Of a DNA stretch of 64,000 bases, positions 18,678-27,964 are shown in pieces. The stretch spans positions 20,867-84,866 of the forward strand of contig NZ_NOXG01000011.1 of assembly GCF_003207955.1 (NCBI RefSeq). Reading direction: 5' to 3'. The notes beneath the pieces were generated by a model. It was not told where the DNA came from and did not search any database. It was given only the letters and a program-made list of their open reading frames with translations. The position numbers and the translations under genes are program-made. Each line of letters opens with the position of its first letter. Positions within the stretch are counted from its first letter, which is position 1. The DNA comes from Novacetimonas pomaceti. Lineage in GTDB: Bacteria; Pseudomonadota; Alphaproteobacteria; Acetobacterales; Acetobacteraceae.

Positions 18678-18805
18678 GATGCTCCAACGTGTCGGTCTAT
18701 CGCCTGCCCCTTCGATATCATGAAGCAAGACATGAGTGGATGCGGCGATTCCACACGGCATCCACGCATTCGTACGACCTGTCGGGATTCAATGCATCCA
18801 AAATA

Positions 18806-18834
18806 TTGACATGGCAATAATTGTTATGAAATTA
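18806..18834 (+). promoter_or_regulatory. Candidate promoter/operator for FUSC gene
   Basis: TTGACA at 18806-18811 is followed by an AT-rich stretch with the small inverted repeat ATAA-TTG-TTAT, in the marR/FUSC intergenic region. The -10 hexamer is not convincing, so this is tentative. Confidence 0.3.
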
Positions 18835-18924
18835 ATGTGCCGTATTTCGCAACGGATCCCCTGGCATGCCATTTCCCTTCGCGCCTTCCCCCGGCCCATC
18901 TTCGTCCCATGACGGAACCGCGTC

Positions 18925-21063
18925 TTGGTAAGACGCCTGTCCGGAGCGTTCGATACCTTCCGTGACGACGCGCGATGGCGTGCCCATATGGCCACCGCCG
19001 CCTTCAGCGCGCGCGTCATGCTGTCGGTATGCATCGCGCTGTTCCTGGCCTTCAGTTTCCAGCTCCAGTCCCCGATGAGTTCGGTGACCACCGTCATGAT
19101 CGTCGCGAACCCGGCGGTGGGCGCACTGGTGTCGAAAAGCATATGGCGCATGATCGGCACCGTGATCGGCGCGATCATCAGCGTGGCGCTGATGGCAACG
19201 TTCGTGCAGTCGCCAATCCTCTACATCATGGCGCTGTCGGTCACGGTGGGGCTGGCCTGCATGGCCGCGACCTTCCTGCGGCTGTTCCGCGCCTATGCCG
19301 CCGTGCTGACGGGATATACCATCGTCATCATCGCCGCCCCCGCCTTTGGCGATCCCGATGGCGTGTTCCTCAGCGCTCTTTCGCGGCTGTCCGCCGTGGT
19401 CGTGGGCATCGTGACCACGGCGGCGGTCTTCATGGTCACGTCGCCCCGCCGTTCCGACCCGCTGATCGAGCGGATCCGCGCCATCTTCCGCGATACCGTC
19501 GGTTACGTGCTGTCGCGCCATGACACGGGCGCCGACGCGATGACGCAGGCCGCGTTTCACGCCCGGCGCGCCGGACTGCTGTCACGGCTTGCCAGCCTGT
19601 CGGACGCCGTGGAATACGCCGCGACCGACAATTACGACATCAGCGTGCGCCACCGTGAAATCCGGGCGGGGCTGGCGCGGCTGTCGGGAATTGTCGCGGC
19701 CTATCACCCGCATGCCATCATCGCGTCGGGACATGGGGGCATATCGGATGAGCAGCGATCCCCCGACGGACTGATCGCGGACCTGATGCGCGACCTGCTG
19801 CGGGCAAGCGAACATGCCGCGCTCGACGAAATCTGCGCCACGGCCTGCCTGCGCATCGAACGGACGCGCCAGGCATTGCTGGCGCGGGCGGAAAGTGATT
19901 TGTCGCCCCGGCAGCTCCTGTTCCTTGATGATGCGCGCGACCTGCTGTCGCGACTGGAAAACGGCCTGCGCGATCTTGCCCATCGCGGGGGCCGCGACCG
20001 CACGCTGCGGCTGCGCCCGTTCATGGAATGGCCCACGGCGCTGCGCAACGGCGCGCGCGGGGCGCTGACGACGCTGATCGCGGGGCTGACATGGTATATC
20101 CTGCACTGGACGGCGGGACCGATGATGATGCTGTATGTCGTCGCGGCCTCCAGCCTTCTGTCCACGGCGCCGTCGGCATCGCGTGCCTCCGGGCTGCTGG
20201 CCGGGGGGACCGCGCTGGGCGTGCCGGCGGGACTGCTGTGCCATCTGTTCGTTCTGCCCCGGATCGACGGATACCCCCTGCTGTGCGCCAGCCTGTGCCT
20301 GTTCCTGCTGCCGGGGATATGGCTGCAGTTCAGTCCCCGCCTGGGTATCGGGGCCTTTGGGTATTCCGTGTTTTCCACCATCATGCTGCAGATCAACAAT
20401 CCCATTCACTACAATGACATCTCCCTGATGAATGAATGGGTGGCGATTCTGGTGGGATGCTGCATGCTGGTGCTGTCGTTCCGCGTCATCCTGCCCCCCA
20501 ATCACCGTCTGGACGGGGCACGGCTGGTCTCCTCCCTCTCCCGCAGCGTCCGGCAGCTAGCGCTGGGTCGTTCATCCCTGCAGGGGCAATGGATCGTGTG
20601 GGAAAACCTGCAGCTTCAGAAAGTGGCGCGTCTTGCCATGCGGCTGTCTTTCTGCGCGCCCGCGCCGGTTGCGAACCTGTATGTCGATGCGGCGCTGGCG
20701 ACCATTTCGCTGGGGCGTCTGGTCGCGCGGCTGCGCCATCTTGCCTTTGATGCCGCCACCCCCGGGCCGGAACGCGAGCAGCTGCGCGATGCGCTGTCCA
20801 CCTTTGGCGAACTGACGCACAGGCCCCTGCAGACCGCGCGAAACCTGCGCGAAATCTGCGCGCGCATCAGCGCTGGACATGCCCTGACATCGCTGCCGCC
20901 CCGCCAGATGGAGGCCATTGCCTGCATGGAACAGGCGGAACGGATCATTTCCGACATTCCCGACTTCCTTGACCATAACGGCCCGATCCAGTGGTCGGAC
21001 GCCTATCCCCGCGCGCGGGCATTCCTTGCCCTGCCTCAACCGGACGGCAGGTTTTCCGAATGA
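18925..21063 (+). CDS. FUSC-family inner-membrane exporter (AaeB-like)
   Basis: A 712-residue member of the fusaric-acid resistance/aromatic-acid exporter family. Two membrane blocks (residues ~30-175 and ~370-530, about six helices each) are each followed by a soluble helical region, the usual FUSC layout. The frame opens at a TTG at 18925 with GGAA about ten bases upstream; an ATG at 18988 is the alternative start and still retains the first helix. Likely exports aromatic or weak organic acids using the proton gradient. It is divergent from a MarR regulator and lacks an adjacent adaptor of its own. The last 28 bases overlap the end of convergent tag. Confidence 0.85.
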   Translation: MVRRLSGAFDTFRDDARWRAHMATAAFSARVMLSVCIALFLAFSFQLQSPMSSVTTVMIVANPAVGALVSKSIWRMIGTVIGAIISVALMATFVQSPILYIMALSVTVGLACMAATFLRLFRAYAAVLTGYTIVIIAAPAFGDPDGVFLSALSRLSAVVVGIVTTAAVFMVTSPRRSDPLIERIRAIFRDTVGYVLSRHDTGADAMTQAAFHARRAGLLSRLASLSDAVEYAATDNYDISVRHREIRAGLARLSGIVAAYHPHAIIASGHGGISDEQRSPDGLIADLMRDLLRASEHAALDEICATACLRIERTRQALLARAESDLSPRQLLFLDDARDLLSRLENGLRDLAHRGGRDRTLRLRPFMEWPTALRNGARGALTTLIAGLTWYILHWTAGPMMMLYVVAASSLLSTAPSASRASGLLAGGTALGVPAGLLCHLFVLPRIDGYPLLCASLCLFLLPGIWLQFSPRLGIGAFGYSVFSTIMLQINNPIHYNDISLMNEWVAILVGCCMLVLSFRVILPPNHRLDGARLVSSLSRSVRQLALGRSSLQGQWIVWENLQLQKVARLAMRLSFCAPAPVANLYVDAALATISLGRLVARLRHLAFDAATPGPEREQLRDALSTFGELTHRPLQTARNLREICARISAGHALTSLPPRQMEAIACMEQAERIISDIPDFLDHNGPIQWSDAYPRARAFLALPQPDGRFSE

Positions 21064-21611
21064 TGGGCGCAGCCGGGATCATGGTCGATAATCATGCCCA
21101 TCGCCTGCATCCATGCATAAACGATGACCGGCCCCACGAAACGGAACCCCCGCGCCCTGAGCGACCGTGACATGGCCTGCGACAGGGGCGACTGCGCCTG
21201 CACCGCCCCGCTTTCGTTGCGGACCGGCCCATCGGGCGTCATGCTCCACGCGAATGTCGCGAAATCCTCGCCCCGCGCCTGCATGTCCAGATAGGCCCGC
21301 GCATTGCCGATCGTGGACATGATCTTGCGGCGGCAACGGATGATCCCCGGATCGGCCATCAGGCGCGCGATATCCCCCTCCCCGAACCGGGCGACACGGG
21401 CCGGGTCGAAACCGGCGAAGGCACGGCGGAATCCCTCGCGCCGTTTCAGCACCGTCACCCATGACAGGCCGGCCTGAAACCCCTCCAGCATCAGCCCTTC
21501 CCAAAGGGCGCGGCCATCATGCACCGGTCGCCCCCATTCTTCGTCGTGATAGGCCGCCAGCAGCGCGCTGTTGCCCACCCATGCGCACCGACGCGGCAGG
21601 GATGCGCTCAT
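21036..21611 (-). CDS. tag: DNA-3-methyladenine glycosylase I
   Basis: A 191-residue base-excision repair enzyme removing 3-methyladenine from alkylated DNA. Family features: RCAWVGNSALLAAYHDEEWGRPVHD at the N-terminus, FEGFQAGLSW-type motif (EGFQAGLSWVTVLKRREGFR) and the C-terminal GFRFVGPVIVYAWMQA segment with zinc-ligand residues C and H near both ends (CAW..., D-H-D-P-G-C-A-H-H). The C-terminal Cys/His cluster is preserved. Its start overlaps the upstream DUF763 gene's stop by four bases (ATGA), indicating coupled translation. Confidence 0.95.
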   Translation of the reverse strand: MSASLPRRCAWVGNSALLAAYHDEEWGRPVHDGRALWEGLMLEGFQAGLSWVTVLKRREGFRRAFAGFDPARVARFGEGDIARLMADPGIIRCRRKIMSTIGNARAYLDMQARGEDFATFAWSMTPDGPVRNESGAVQAQSPLSQAMSRSLRARGFRFVGPVIVYAWMQAMGMIIDHDPGCAHHSENLPSG

Positions 21612-22864
21612 GCGCCGGACTCCACCTCCACCGTGGGGGGGCAGGCATATCCGAAGACCGAGCGTCCGCCGTATTCATGGGACCTGCGCCGCTCCTCCCC
21701 GATGAAGCCCGACAGGGAGGGGCCGGTCGCATCCCGTTCCAGACGTCGGGCCTGCCTGTCCAGCCGGCGCAGGGCGTCCAGCCGCTCCTCATTTCCAAGG
21801 CGCGCCGCCGCCACGGCAGCCTTCATGACGGAGATGGTGCGGTCATATACCGCGACCGGAACGGGATAGGGTTCGCGGTCCTTGCCGCCATGGGCCAGCG
21901 AAAACCGCGCCGGATCGGCAAAGCGGCACGGCGCGCCATGCACCACCTCCGCCACCTGCGCCAGCGACAGCACGGTGCGCGCGCCCACGCCGGGAACCAG
22001 CAGCAGGTCCGCGAAATCCTGCGGACCGCAATGGGCCGCCGCCGCCAGAGCGCCGTGCAGGCGCCGCAGCACCACGTCGGACGAACGCACGTCATGATGT
22101 TCCGGCATCACGAGATGGGGCAGGAACGGCATGTCGGCAGGTGCGGTATTGCGCGGGCCACGCAGGGCCGAAACCTCCCTGACGATCCGATCGGGGCCGA
22201 AATCGTGCAGCAGTTCAAGCTGCCCGCGTCGGGATGCATCGGCGCGCCGGTCGGTCAGGTTGACGATCTGCCCCTGTCGACGCCCCTCAATCGCGGCATG
22301 GGGCATTTCGACGAAGCTCCGCACCCCTTCGGACAGCCAGTGATACCGCCGGGCAAGGCGCTGCGTGTCGTTCATTCCCTGCTGGATGACCGTCCAGCGT
22401 CCGTCATCGGTGACGATGAAGCCGTGAAGATACAGGTCAAAACCGTCCTGGACCGCGGCACTGTCCACCTTTGCCACCAGGCGGCTGGCCCTGACCCACG
22501 CGGCGGCGTCTCCGCCCGTTTTTTCCCCCACCAGCAGCAGTTCGTCGGGCGTGCGGCGCGAATGTCGCCCCCTGCCCCCGCAGACATGAACGCCCAGTTC
22601 GGCCGACAGGGGCGCAAGGCCACGCTTGAGCGCGCCGATCACGCTGGTCGTGATGCCGGAAGAATGCCAGTCCATGCCCATGACGGCGCCAAAGGACTGG
22701 AACCAGAAGGGATGCGCCAGGCGACGCAGGAATTCGTCGCGGCCATAATGGTGGATGATCGCCTGCGCGATGACGGCCCCAAGACGGGCCATCCGCTGTC
22801 CCAGCCAGTGGGGCACCCGTCCCCCATGAAGCGGCATATCCGCGCTGCCTGCCCGTCGTGCCAC
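21608..22864 (-). CDS. DUF763 protein with helix-hairpin-helix motif
   Basis: A 418-residue protein recognisable as DUF763 by its opening (AGSADMPLHGGRVPHWL) and HPFWFQSFGAVMGMDWHSSG. No function is established for the family as far as I know. I see a helix-hairpin-helix-like segment at residues 288-303 (LLVPGVGARTVLSLAQ), the kind of element DNA glycosylases and other repair proteins use to hold DNA. There is no signal peptide or membrane helix, so a cytosolic protein is expected. It is translationally coupled to tag. I infer a DNA repair or nucleic-acid role; it could equally be an unrelated conserved enzyme. Confidence 0.85.
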   Translation of the reverse strand: MARRAGSADMPLHGGRVPHWLGQRMARLGAVIAQAIIHHYGRDEFLRRLAHPFWFQSFGAVMGMDWHSSGITTSVIGALKRGLAPLSAELGVHVCGGRGRHSRRTPDELLLVGEKTGGDAAAWVRASRLVAKVDSAAVQDGFDLYLHGFIVTDDGRWTVIQQGMNDTQRLARRYHWLSEGVRSFVEMPHAAIEGRRQGQIVNLTDRRADASRRGQLELLHDFGPDRIVREVSALRGPRNTAPADMPFLPHLVMPEHHDVRSSDVVLRRLHGALAAAAHCGPQDFADLLLVPGVGARTVLSLAQVAEVVHGAPCRFADPARFSLAHGGKDREPYPVPVAVYDRTISVMKAAVAAARLGNEERLDALRRLDRQARRLERDATGPSLSGFIGEERRRSHEYGGRSVFGYACPPTVEVESGA

Positions 22865-22954
22865 GCTCCACGCCCCTGCAAGAACATTAAGGAAACATTG
22901 TTCCTAGCACGAAGCGTGCATCACAGGCCACAGGGAACGCGGCCGGAGGTGGAA

Positions 22955-23416
22955 TTACCCCTCCGTCACCTGCGCAAGGGCGAAAATCCGCCGCAGGACG
23001 ATGCTGTCGTCTTCGCTCAGCAGGCTGCCGAGCGTCGCATCATCCAGCACCGCCATGAACGCACCGACCGCCTGTCCCAGCAACCCGCGCAGGCGGCACT
23101 GTCGCGCCAGGACGCATGCACGCCCGTTTTCATCCATCGGTTCGCAGGTGACAAGCGTCATGTCCTCTTCGGTATGGCGGACCACATCGCCAATTCGGAT
23201 GTCATCTGGCGAACGCGCCAGCGTCAGCCCGCCGCCACGCCCGCGCACGGTCTGGATAAAGCCCCCACGCCCAAGCCTATGTATGACCTTGACGAGGTGA
23301 TTTTCCGAAATGCCATAGGCCGTCGCCACCTCATGGATGGAAACCCGGCGCTCACTATGAAGCCCTACATAAAACAATGTCCGCAAGGCATAATCAGTAT
23401 GTAAGGTCATTCGCAT
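22955..23416 (-). CDS. Rrf2-family regulator, NsrR-like
   Basis: A 153-residue Rrf2 winged-HTH regulator (MRMTLHTDYALRTLFYVG; HTH around SIHEVATAYGISENHLVKVIHRLGRGGFIQ). Three cysteines in the cluster-binding loop, C91, C101 and C107, match an iron-sulfur cluster site of the NsrR/IscR kind; the nitric-oxide sensor NsrR is the closest pattern (TDYALR start). An ATG at 23410 is the alternative start; neither has a strong ribosome site. No iron-sulfur or nitric-oxide detoxification gene is adjacent, so its targets are elsewhere or it regulates itself. Confidence 0.85.
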   Translation of the reverse strand: MRMTLHTDYALRTLFYVGLHSERRVSIHEVATAYGISENHLVKVIHRLGRGGFIQTVRGRGGGLTLARSPDDIRIGDVVRHTEEDMTLVTCEPMDENGRACVLARQCRLRGLLGQAVGAFMAVLDDATLGSLLSEDDSIVLRRIFALAQVTEG

Positions 23417-23462
23417 GGCAAGTACATAACATCCGTACCATGCGCAAAAAAGAGGGAACAAA

Positions 23463-23479
23463 AGATACTATAATTATCT
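23463..23479. promoter_or_regulatory. Possible Rrf2 autoregulatory site
   Basis: AGATA - 7 bases - TATCT inverted repeat in an AT-rich stretch 47 bases upstream of the Rrf2 gene start. Position suits autoregulation; the motif is short and could be chance. Confidence 0.25.
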
Positions 23480-23673
23480 ATGTTTTAAGGAAGTATTAAC
23501 ATATTCAGTTTTTCAGGACTTCGACAGCAGTTTTTCAGTCCAGAACCTGATGATACGCGCATGATTACCAGAATTCACTTGTTCGTGATGTCCGATCTGG
23601 GCGGATTTTATCCGACTGCTGGCTTTCGCACCTTTGCACAACCACGTCCTTCGGGGACTGCCTGAAAAGATCG

Positions 23674-23815
23674 GGCCAATAATATTCTGAAATCATAAAA
23701 CTTTTTGGTGAAGCTTTTTCCAAAAAGCTTCAAAAGACGTCGCCTTTTTGCAAAAAGGCGACACCCGAAAACTTCTGTCATTTTTTGTCAAAGGACTGTT
23801 TTCAAACAGCTTCTC
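23674..23815. repeat. Interspersed hairpin repeat, copy A
   Basis: One of three related intergenic elements in the window. It opens with ATAATATTCTGAAAT, contains a 20-base hairpin AAGCTTTTTCCAAAAAGCTT (23711-23730) and a 24-base perfect palindrome at 23739-23762 (arms GTCGCCTTTTTG), then AAAACTTCTGTCATTTTTT and TTTTCAAACAGC. It sits after the stop of the PPDK regulator gene and may also act as its terminator. Confidence 0.75.
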
Positions 23816-23903
23816 AGCGGTTAACGAACCTTCACCATGGGAACATATCATAAATGTCTTTTTGTATCCCTGCTTATATTATCAGGGCTTTCCCATATCC
23901 CGG

Positions 23904-24782
23904 TCATTTTTCCGCAACAGTCGTGTTGTTCATCCTGCGCAGGGGCGGATGCGCGATCATGTCGATGATGGCGGCCGCCGTTTCCTCGACCGAACGATGC
24001 GTGACATCGATAACCGGCCAGCCATGCCGGGCACACAGCCGACGCGCCCAGACAAGCTCCTCCTCCACCCGCATCGGGTCGACATAAGGGCGCATGGATT
24101 CATCGGATATCCTGCGCCGGGCGAATTTACGGCCCGGCAACATCATATCCACACGCGAACGCCGGATTTCCACCAATGTATGCGGGTCGATCATCAGGCC
24201 GACAACCGTTCCCCTGTACTCCAGCAGCCCAGCGGGAAGCGGGACATCCTGCACCAGCGGAACATTGGCCGCGCGCACCCCGCGATTGGCAAGGTAGAAG
24301 CAGGTGGGGGTTTTCGACGTCCGCGATACCCCCACCAGAATTACGTCCGCGTCCTCCAGCGACTTGGCCCGCTGTCCGTCATCATGGCCGATGACGTACT
24401 GCATGGCGTCAATGCGACGGCGGTATTCATCATCCATGACATACTGGCCGCCCGGATGGCGTTCCGCCCGCCTGCCGGTTTCGCGTTCCAGAAAATAGAT
24501 GGTGCTGTCGAGGATGTTTTCGACATGCACCCCCATGCGGTGACATCCCGTCCGCAGTGCATCACGCAGGACGGGCGTCGTCAGGGACGACAGGACCGGC
24601 CCCGGTTCCGCCGCGACCCCGGCCAGGACACGCCCGACCTGAATTTGTGAACGGACCAGATTCCAGCTGCGTTGCACGAAGGAAGATTCCGGAAACTGCG
24701 CGCCACAGGCGCGCACGACCGCCTCCAGCGTCTGGCCCGTGGCCTCCGACACCAGATGCAGGACAATCGGCTTACTGTTCAT
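23904..24782 (-). CDS. PPDK regulatory protein (DUF299 kinase/phosphotransferase)
   Basis: A 292-residue bifunctional regulator that inactivates its target by ADP-dependent threonine phosphorylation and reactivates it by phosphate-dependent dephosphorylation. DUF299 markers are LHLVSEATGQTLEAVVRA at the N-terminus and the P-loop-like GVSRTSKTPTCFYLA near residue 160. Two targets exist for the family, PEP synthase and PPDK; the next gene upstream on the same strand is PPDK, 56 bases away, which decides in favour of a PDRP role. Confidence 0.92.
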   Translation of the reverse strand: MNSKPIVLHLVSEATGQTLEAVVRACGAQFPESSFVQRSWNLVRSQIQVGRVLAGVAAEPGPVLSSLTTPVLRDALRTGCHRMGVHVENILDSTIYFLERETGRRAERHPGGQYVMDDEYRRRIDAMQYVIGHDDGQRAKSLEDADVILVGVSRTSKTPTCFYLANRGVRAANVPLVQDVPLPAGLLEYRGTVVGLMIDPHTLVEIRRSRVDMMLPGRKFARRRISDESMRPYVDPMRVEEELVWARRLCARHGWPVIDVTHRSVEETAAAIIDMIAHPPLRRMNNTTVAEK

Positions 24783-24838
24783 ATATCTTCGCAGTGCAAC
24801 GCCACCATCAGGCAGCGCTGCCTGCCTCCACGCTGCGG

Positions 24839-27511
24839 TCAGGCGACCGCGTTTTCCTCACGATGGGCCAGGGCTGCCTGGGCCGCGGCCAGACGCGCCA
24901 CCGGCACACGGAAGGGCGAGCACGAGACATAATCCAGACCGACCAGGTCAAAGAAGGCGATCGAATCCGGATCCCCGCCATGTTCGCCACAGATGCCCAG
25001 TTTCAGGTCCGGACGCGTCGCGCGCCCCCGTTCACTGCCCATCCGCACCAGCGCGCCTACGCCGTCCCGGTCGATCGACACGAACGGATCCTTCGGCAGC
25101 AGTCCGTGGTCCACATAAAACGGCAGGAACGACCCGGCATCATCGCGCGACAGGCCAAAGGTCGTCTGCGTCAGGTCATTGGTCCCGAACGAGAAGAAAT
25201 CGGCGCATTGCGCGATTTCCCCCGCCTGTATCGCCGCACGGGGCAGTTCGATCATCGTGCCGATCCGATAGTCGAGCGCCGCGCCACGTTCGCGCAGCAC
25301 GGACGCGATTTCCGCCTCCGCCGCGCGACGGACGACCTCCAGTTCCGCGCGCATCGCGACCAGCGGGATCATGATTTCCGGCACGATCCCCTTGCCCGTC
25401 TCGTCCGAGACCTGCAACGCGGCCTCGATGATCGCACGGACCTGCATGGCATAGATTTCCGGATTGGTCAGGCCCAGCCGGCAGCCGCGATGACCAAGCA
25501 TCGGATTGGCCTCCGACAGGGCGGCGCAACGCGCACGCACCTCTTCGACCGTCCGGCCCAGCGCGGCGGCGACCTCGGCGATTTCGGAATCGGCATGCGG
25601 CAGGAATTCATGCAGCGGCGGATCAAGCAGCCGCACCGTGACCGGAAGCCCGGCCATGATGCGGAAGATGCTGACGAAATCCTCCCGCTGGAAGGTCAGA
25701 AGCGCGTTGATCGCGCGCTGGCGCACAGCCTCTTCATCCGCGATGATCATCTGGCGCACATGTCCGATCCTGTCGGGGCCGAAGAACATGTGCTCCGTGC
25801 GTGCCAGCCCGATTCCTTCCGCCCCGAAACGACGCGCCGTGCGGGCATCGTCGGGCGTTTCGGCATTGGCGCGCACGCCAAGCCGACGGATGGAATCGGC
25901 CCATCCCATCAGGGTGTTGAAATCATCCGACAGGACCGGGGGAATCGTCGCAACACGCCCCAGATAGACGGCCCCCGTGCTGCCATCGAGGGTGATCCAG
26001 TCACCTTCGGCGATGGAATGACCGTCGATGGTCATGACCATGGTGGCATAATCGATGTGGATGCTGCCCGCGCCGGCGACGCAGACACGCCCCATGCCAC
26101 GCGCGACGACAGCGGCATGCGACGTCATGCCGCCACGCGCCGTAAGCACGCCACGGGCGGCGTGCATGCCATGGACGTCTTCGGGCGACGTTTCCACGCG
26201 CACCAGGATCACGTCCTCGCCACGCGCGGCGCGCACCTCGCATTCTTCCGCGGTGAACACGACCGCGCCGGAGGCCGCGCCGGGCGACGCGGGAAGGCCA
26301 CGCGTCAGCTGCACGCGCTCGGCCTTCGGATCAAGGGCGGGATGCAGCAGCTGGTCCAGCGAGGTCGCCGGAACGCGCCGGATCGCGTCTTCCTTTGAAA
26401 TCAGCCCTTCACGCGCCATGTCGATGGCGATTTTCAGGGCGGCGGCGGCCGTCCGCTTGCCGTTTCGGGTCTGCAGCAGGTACAGGACATTGCGCTGGAC
26501 CGTGAATTCGATGTCCTGCATGTCGCGGTAATGGCGTTCCAGCAGGGTGCGGACCCGCAGAAGCTCGGCATACGCATCAGGAAGCACCGTTTCCATGGGG
26601 TGCTGCCCTTCCTCCGCGCGGGCGTTGGACATGGGCTGCGGGGTGCGGATCCCGGCGACCACGTCCTCGCCCTGCGCATTGATCAGGTATTCGCCATAGA
26701 AAACATCCTCGCCCGTGGCGGGATCGCGGGTGAAACACACGCCCGTGGCGCAGTCGTCGCCCATGTTGCCGAACACCATCGACTGGACATTGACCGCCGT
26801 CCCCCAGGACGCCGGGATATCATGCAGCTTGCGATAGGTATGGGCACGCGGGTTCATCCAGGATCCGAAAACCGCGCCAATCGCCCCCCACAGCTGCGCC
26901 TGCGGGTCGGAAGGGAATTCCTGTCCGGTATGTTCACGGATGATCTCGTGATAGGCGCCGACGACCTCGCGCCATTGCGCGGCGGAAATGGCGGTGTCGT
27001 CAACAACACCCAGCGTCCGCTTGAACTGGTCGAGGACATCCTCGAAATGGTGGTGGGCGACTCCCATGACCACGGATCCGTACATCTGCACGAACCGGCG
27101 ATAGCTGTCCCATGCAAAGCGCGGATCGCCGGATGAACGGGCCAGACCTTCCACCGTCCGGTCATTGAGGCCGAGGTTGAGGACCGTATCCATCATCCCC
27201 GGCATGGACACGCGGGCCCCGGAACGGACCGACACCAGCAGCGGGGCGTTTTCATCGCCGAAACGCAGCCCCATCGCCGCCTCGATACGCTGCATGGCCG
27301 CGTCCACCTGGGCGCGCAGGTCATCGGGATAATTGCGCCCGTTTTCATAGAACGCCGAGCAGACATCCGTCGTTATGGTAAAGCCGGGCGGAACCGGCAG
27401 GCCGATCGACGCCATTTCCGCAAGATTCGCGCCCTTCCCGCCGAGGAGGTTGCGCATCTCCGCGCGTCCTTCGTTCAGGCCGTTTCCGAAACTGTATACC
27501 CACTTCGTCAT
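24839..27511 (-). CDS. ppdK: Pyruvate, phosphate dikinase
   Basis: An 890-residue enzyme interconverting pyruvate + ATP + phosphate with PEP + AMP + pyrophosphate. The N-terminal ATP-grasp part begins KWVYSFGNGLNEGRAEMRNLLGGKGANLAEM; the phosphocarrier histidine is H465 in GGMTSHAAVVARGMG; the C-terminal TIM-barrel PEP/pyruvate site shows GTNDLTQTTFGLSRDDAG and LGICGEHGGDP. The frame extends upstream to 27577, but family proteins start at MTKWVYSFG. With the adjacent DUF299 regulator it controls pyruvate-PEP flux, important for gluconeogenesis in bacteria growing on ethanol, acetate or lactate. Confidence 0.96.
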   Translation of the reverse strand: MTKWVYSFGNGLNEGRAEMRNLLGGKGANLAEMASIGLPVPPGFTITTDVCSAFYENGRNYPDDLRAQVDAAMQRIEAAMGLRFGDENAPLLVSVRSGARVSMPGMMDTVLNLGLNDRTVEGLARSSGDPRFAWDSYRRFVQMYGSVVMGVAHHHFEDVLDQFKRTLGVVDDTAISAAQWREVVGAYHEIIREHTGQEFPSDPQAQLWGAIGAVFGSWMNPRAHTYRKLHDIPASWGTAVNVQSMVFGNMGDDCATGVCFTRDPATGEDVFYGEYLINAQGEDVVAGIRTPQPMSNARAEEGQHPMETVLPDAYAELLRVRTLLERHYRDMQDIEFTVQRNVLYLLQTRNGKRTAAAALKIAIDMAREGLISKEDAIRRVPATSLDQLLHPALDPKAERVQLTRGLPASPGAASGAVVFTAEECEVRAARGEDVILVRVETSPEDVHGMHAARGVLTARGGMTSHAAVVARGMGRVCVAGAGSIHIDYATMVMTIDGHSIAEGDWITLDGSTGAVYLGRVATIPPVLSDDFNTLMGWADSIRRLGVRANAETPDDARTARRFGAEGIGLARTEHMFFGPDRIGHVRQMIIADEEAVRQRAINALLTFQREDFVSIFRIMAGLPVTVRLLDPPLHEFLPHADSEIAEVAAALGRTVEEVRARCAALSEANPMLGHRGCRLGLTNPEIYAMQVRAIIEAALQVSDETGKGIVPEIMIPLVAMRAELEVVRRAAEAEIASVLRERGAALDYRIGTMIELPRAAIQAGEIAQCADFFSFGTNDLTQTTFGLSRDDAGSFLPFYVDHGLLPKDPFVSIDRDGVGALVRMGSERGRATRPDLKLGICGEHGGDPDSIAFFDLVGLDYVSCSPFRVPVARLAAAQAALAHREENAVA

Positions 27512-27964
27512 GTCTGCTCGTTCCCACTTGCGATAGCGCCACGCCCCTGAAATCCCATTCTGGCGCAAGGAATGCAAAGGCCGGCCACCATATTCTTCAT
27601 ATTATTGTTTTCAGCAGGGCCAGATAGAAAAATTATGCGAGTTCCCGAATTTCGGCAACAGATATTTTCGCGCAACGGGAATGACAATACATCAGGAATG
27701 CGAACATATCGCAGATGGACGCCATTAATGACAGACAAGAGCGGTCCGGTTCTGTTGCATTGCAACATATTTATTTCAATATCTTGCAGCGGACATGGCA
27801 GCTTTGCGGTTTTCTACTTCAACAGGATTTTGCCATGACCGGATGCCGGTGATACCAGACCGGACACCGCAATGGTGGCATTCCTTTGCGTCTGCCGCCG
27901 TGGAACATTACACTGGGCCGTGGCATTCATTACACGCCGCCCCCAATCACCAAGGACAGGAAAC
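27512..27964. other. ppdK-bfr divergent intergenic region
   Basis: A 453-base noncoding stretch, AT-rich in its left half. It must carry the promoters of leftward ppdK and rightward bfr. I could not find a convincing Fur or Irr box or a good -35/-10 pair. Confidence 0.5.

Larger units (their letters stand above)
23417..23903. other. Intergenic region with hairpin repeat
   Basis: This 487-base AT-rich noncoding region holds the promoter area of the Rrf2 gene on its left and repeat copy A (23674-23815) on its right. The frames that cross it lack coding character. Confidence 0.6.
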
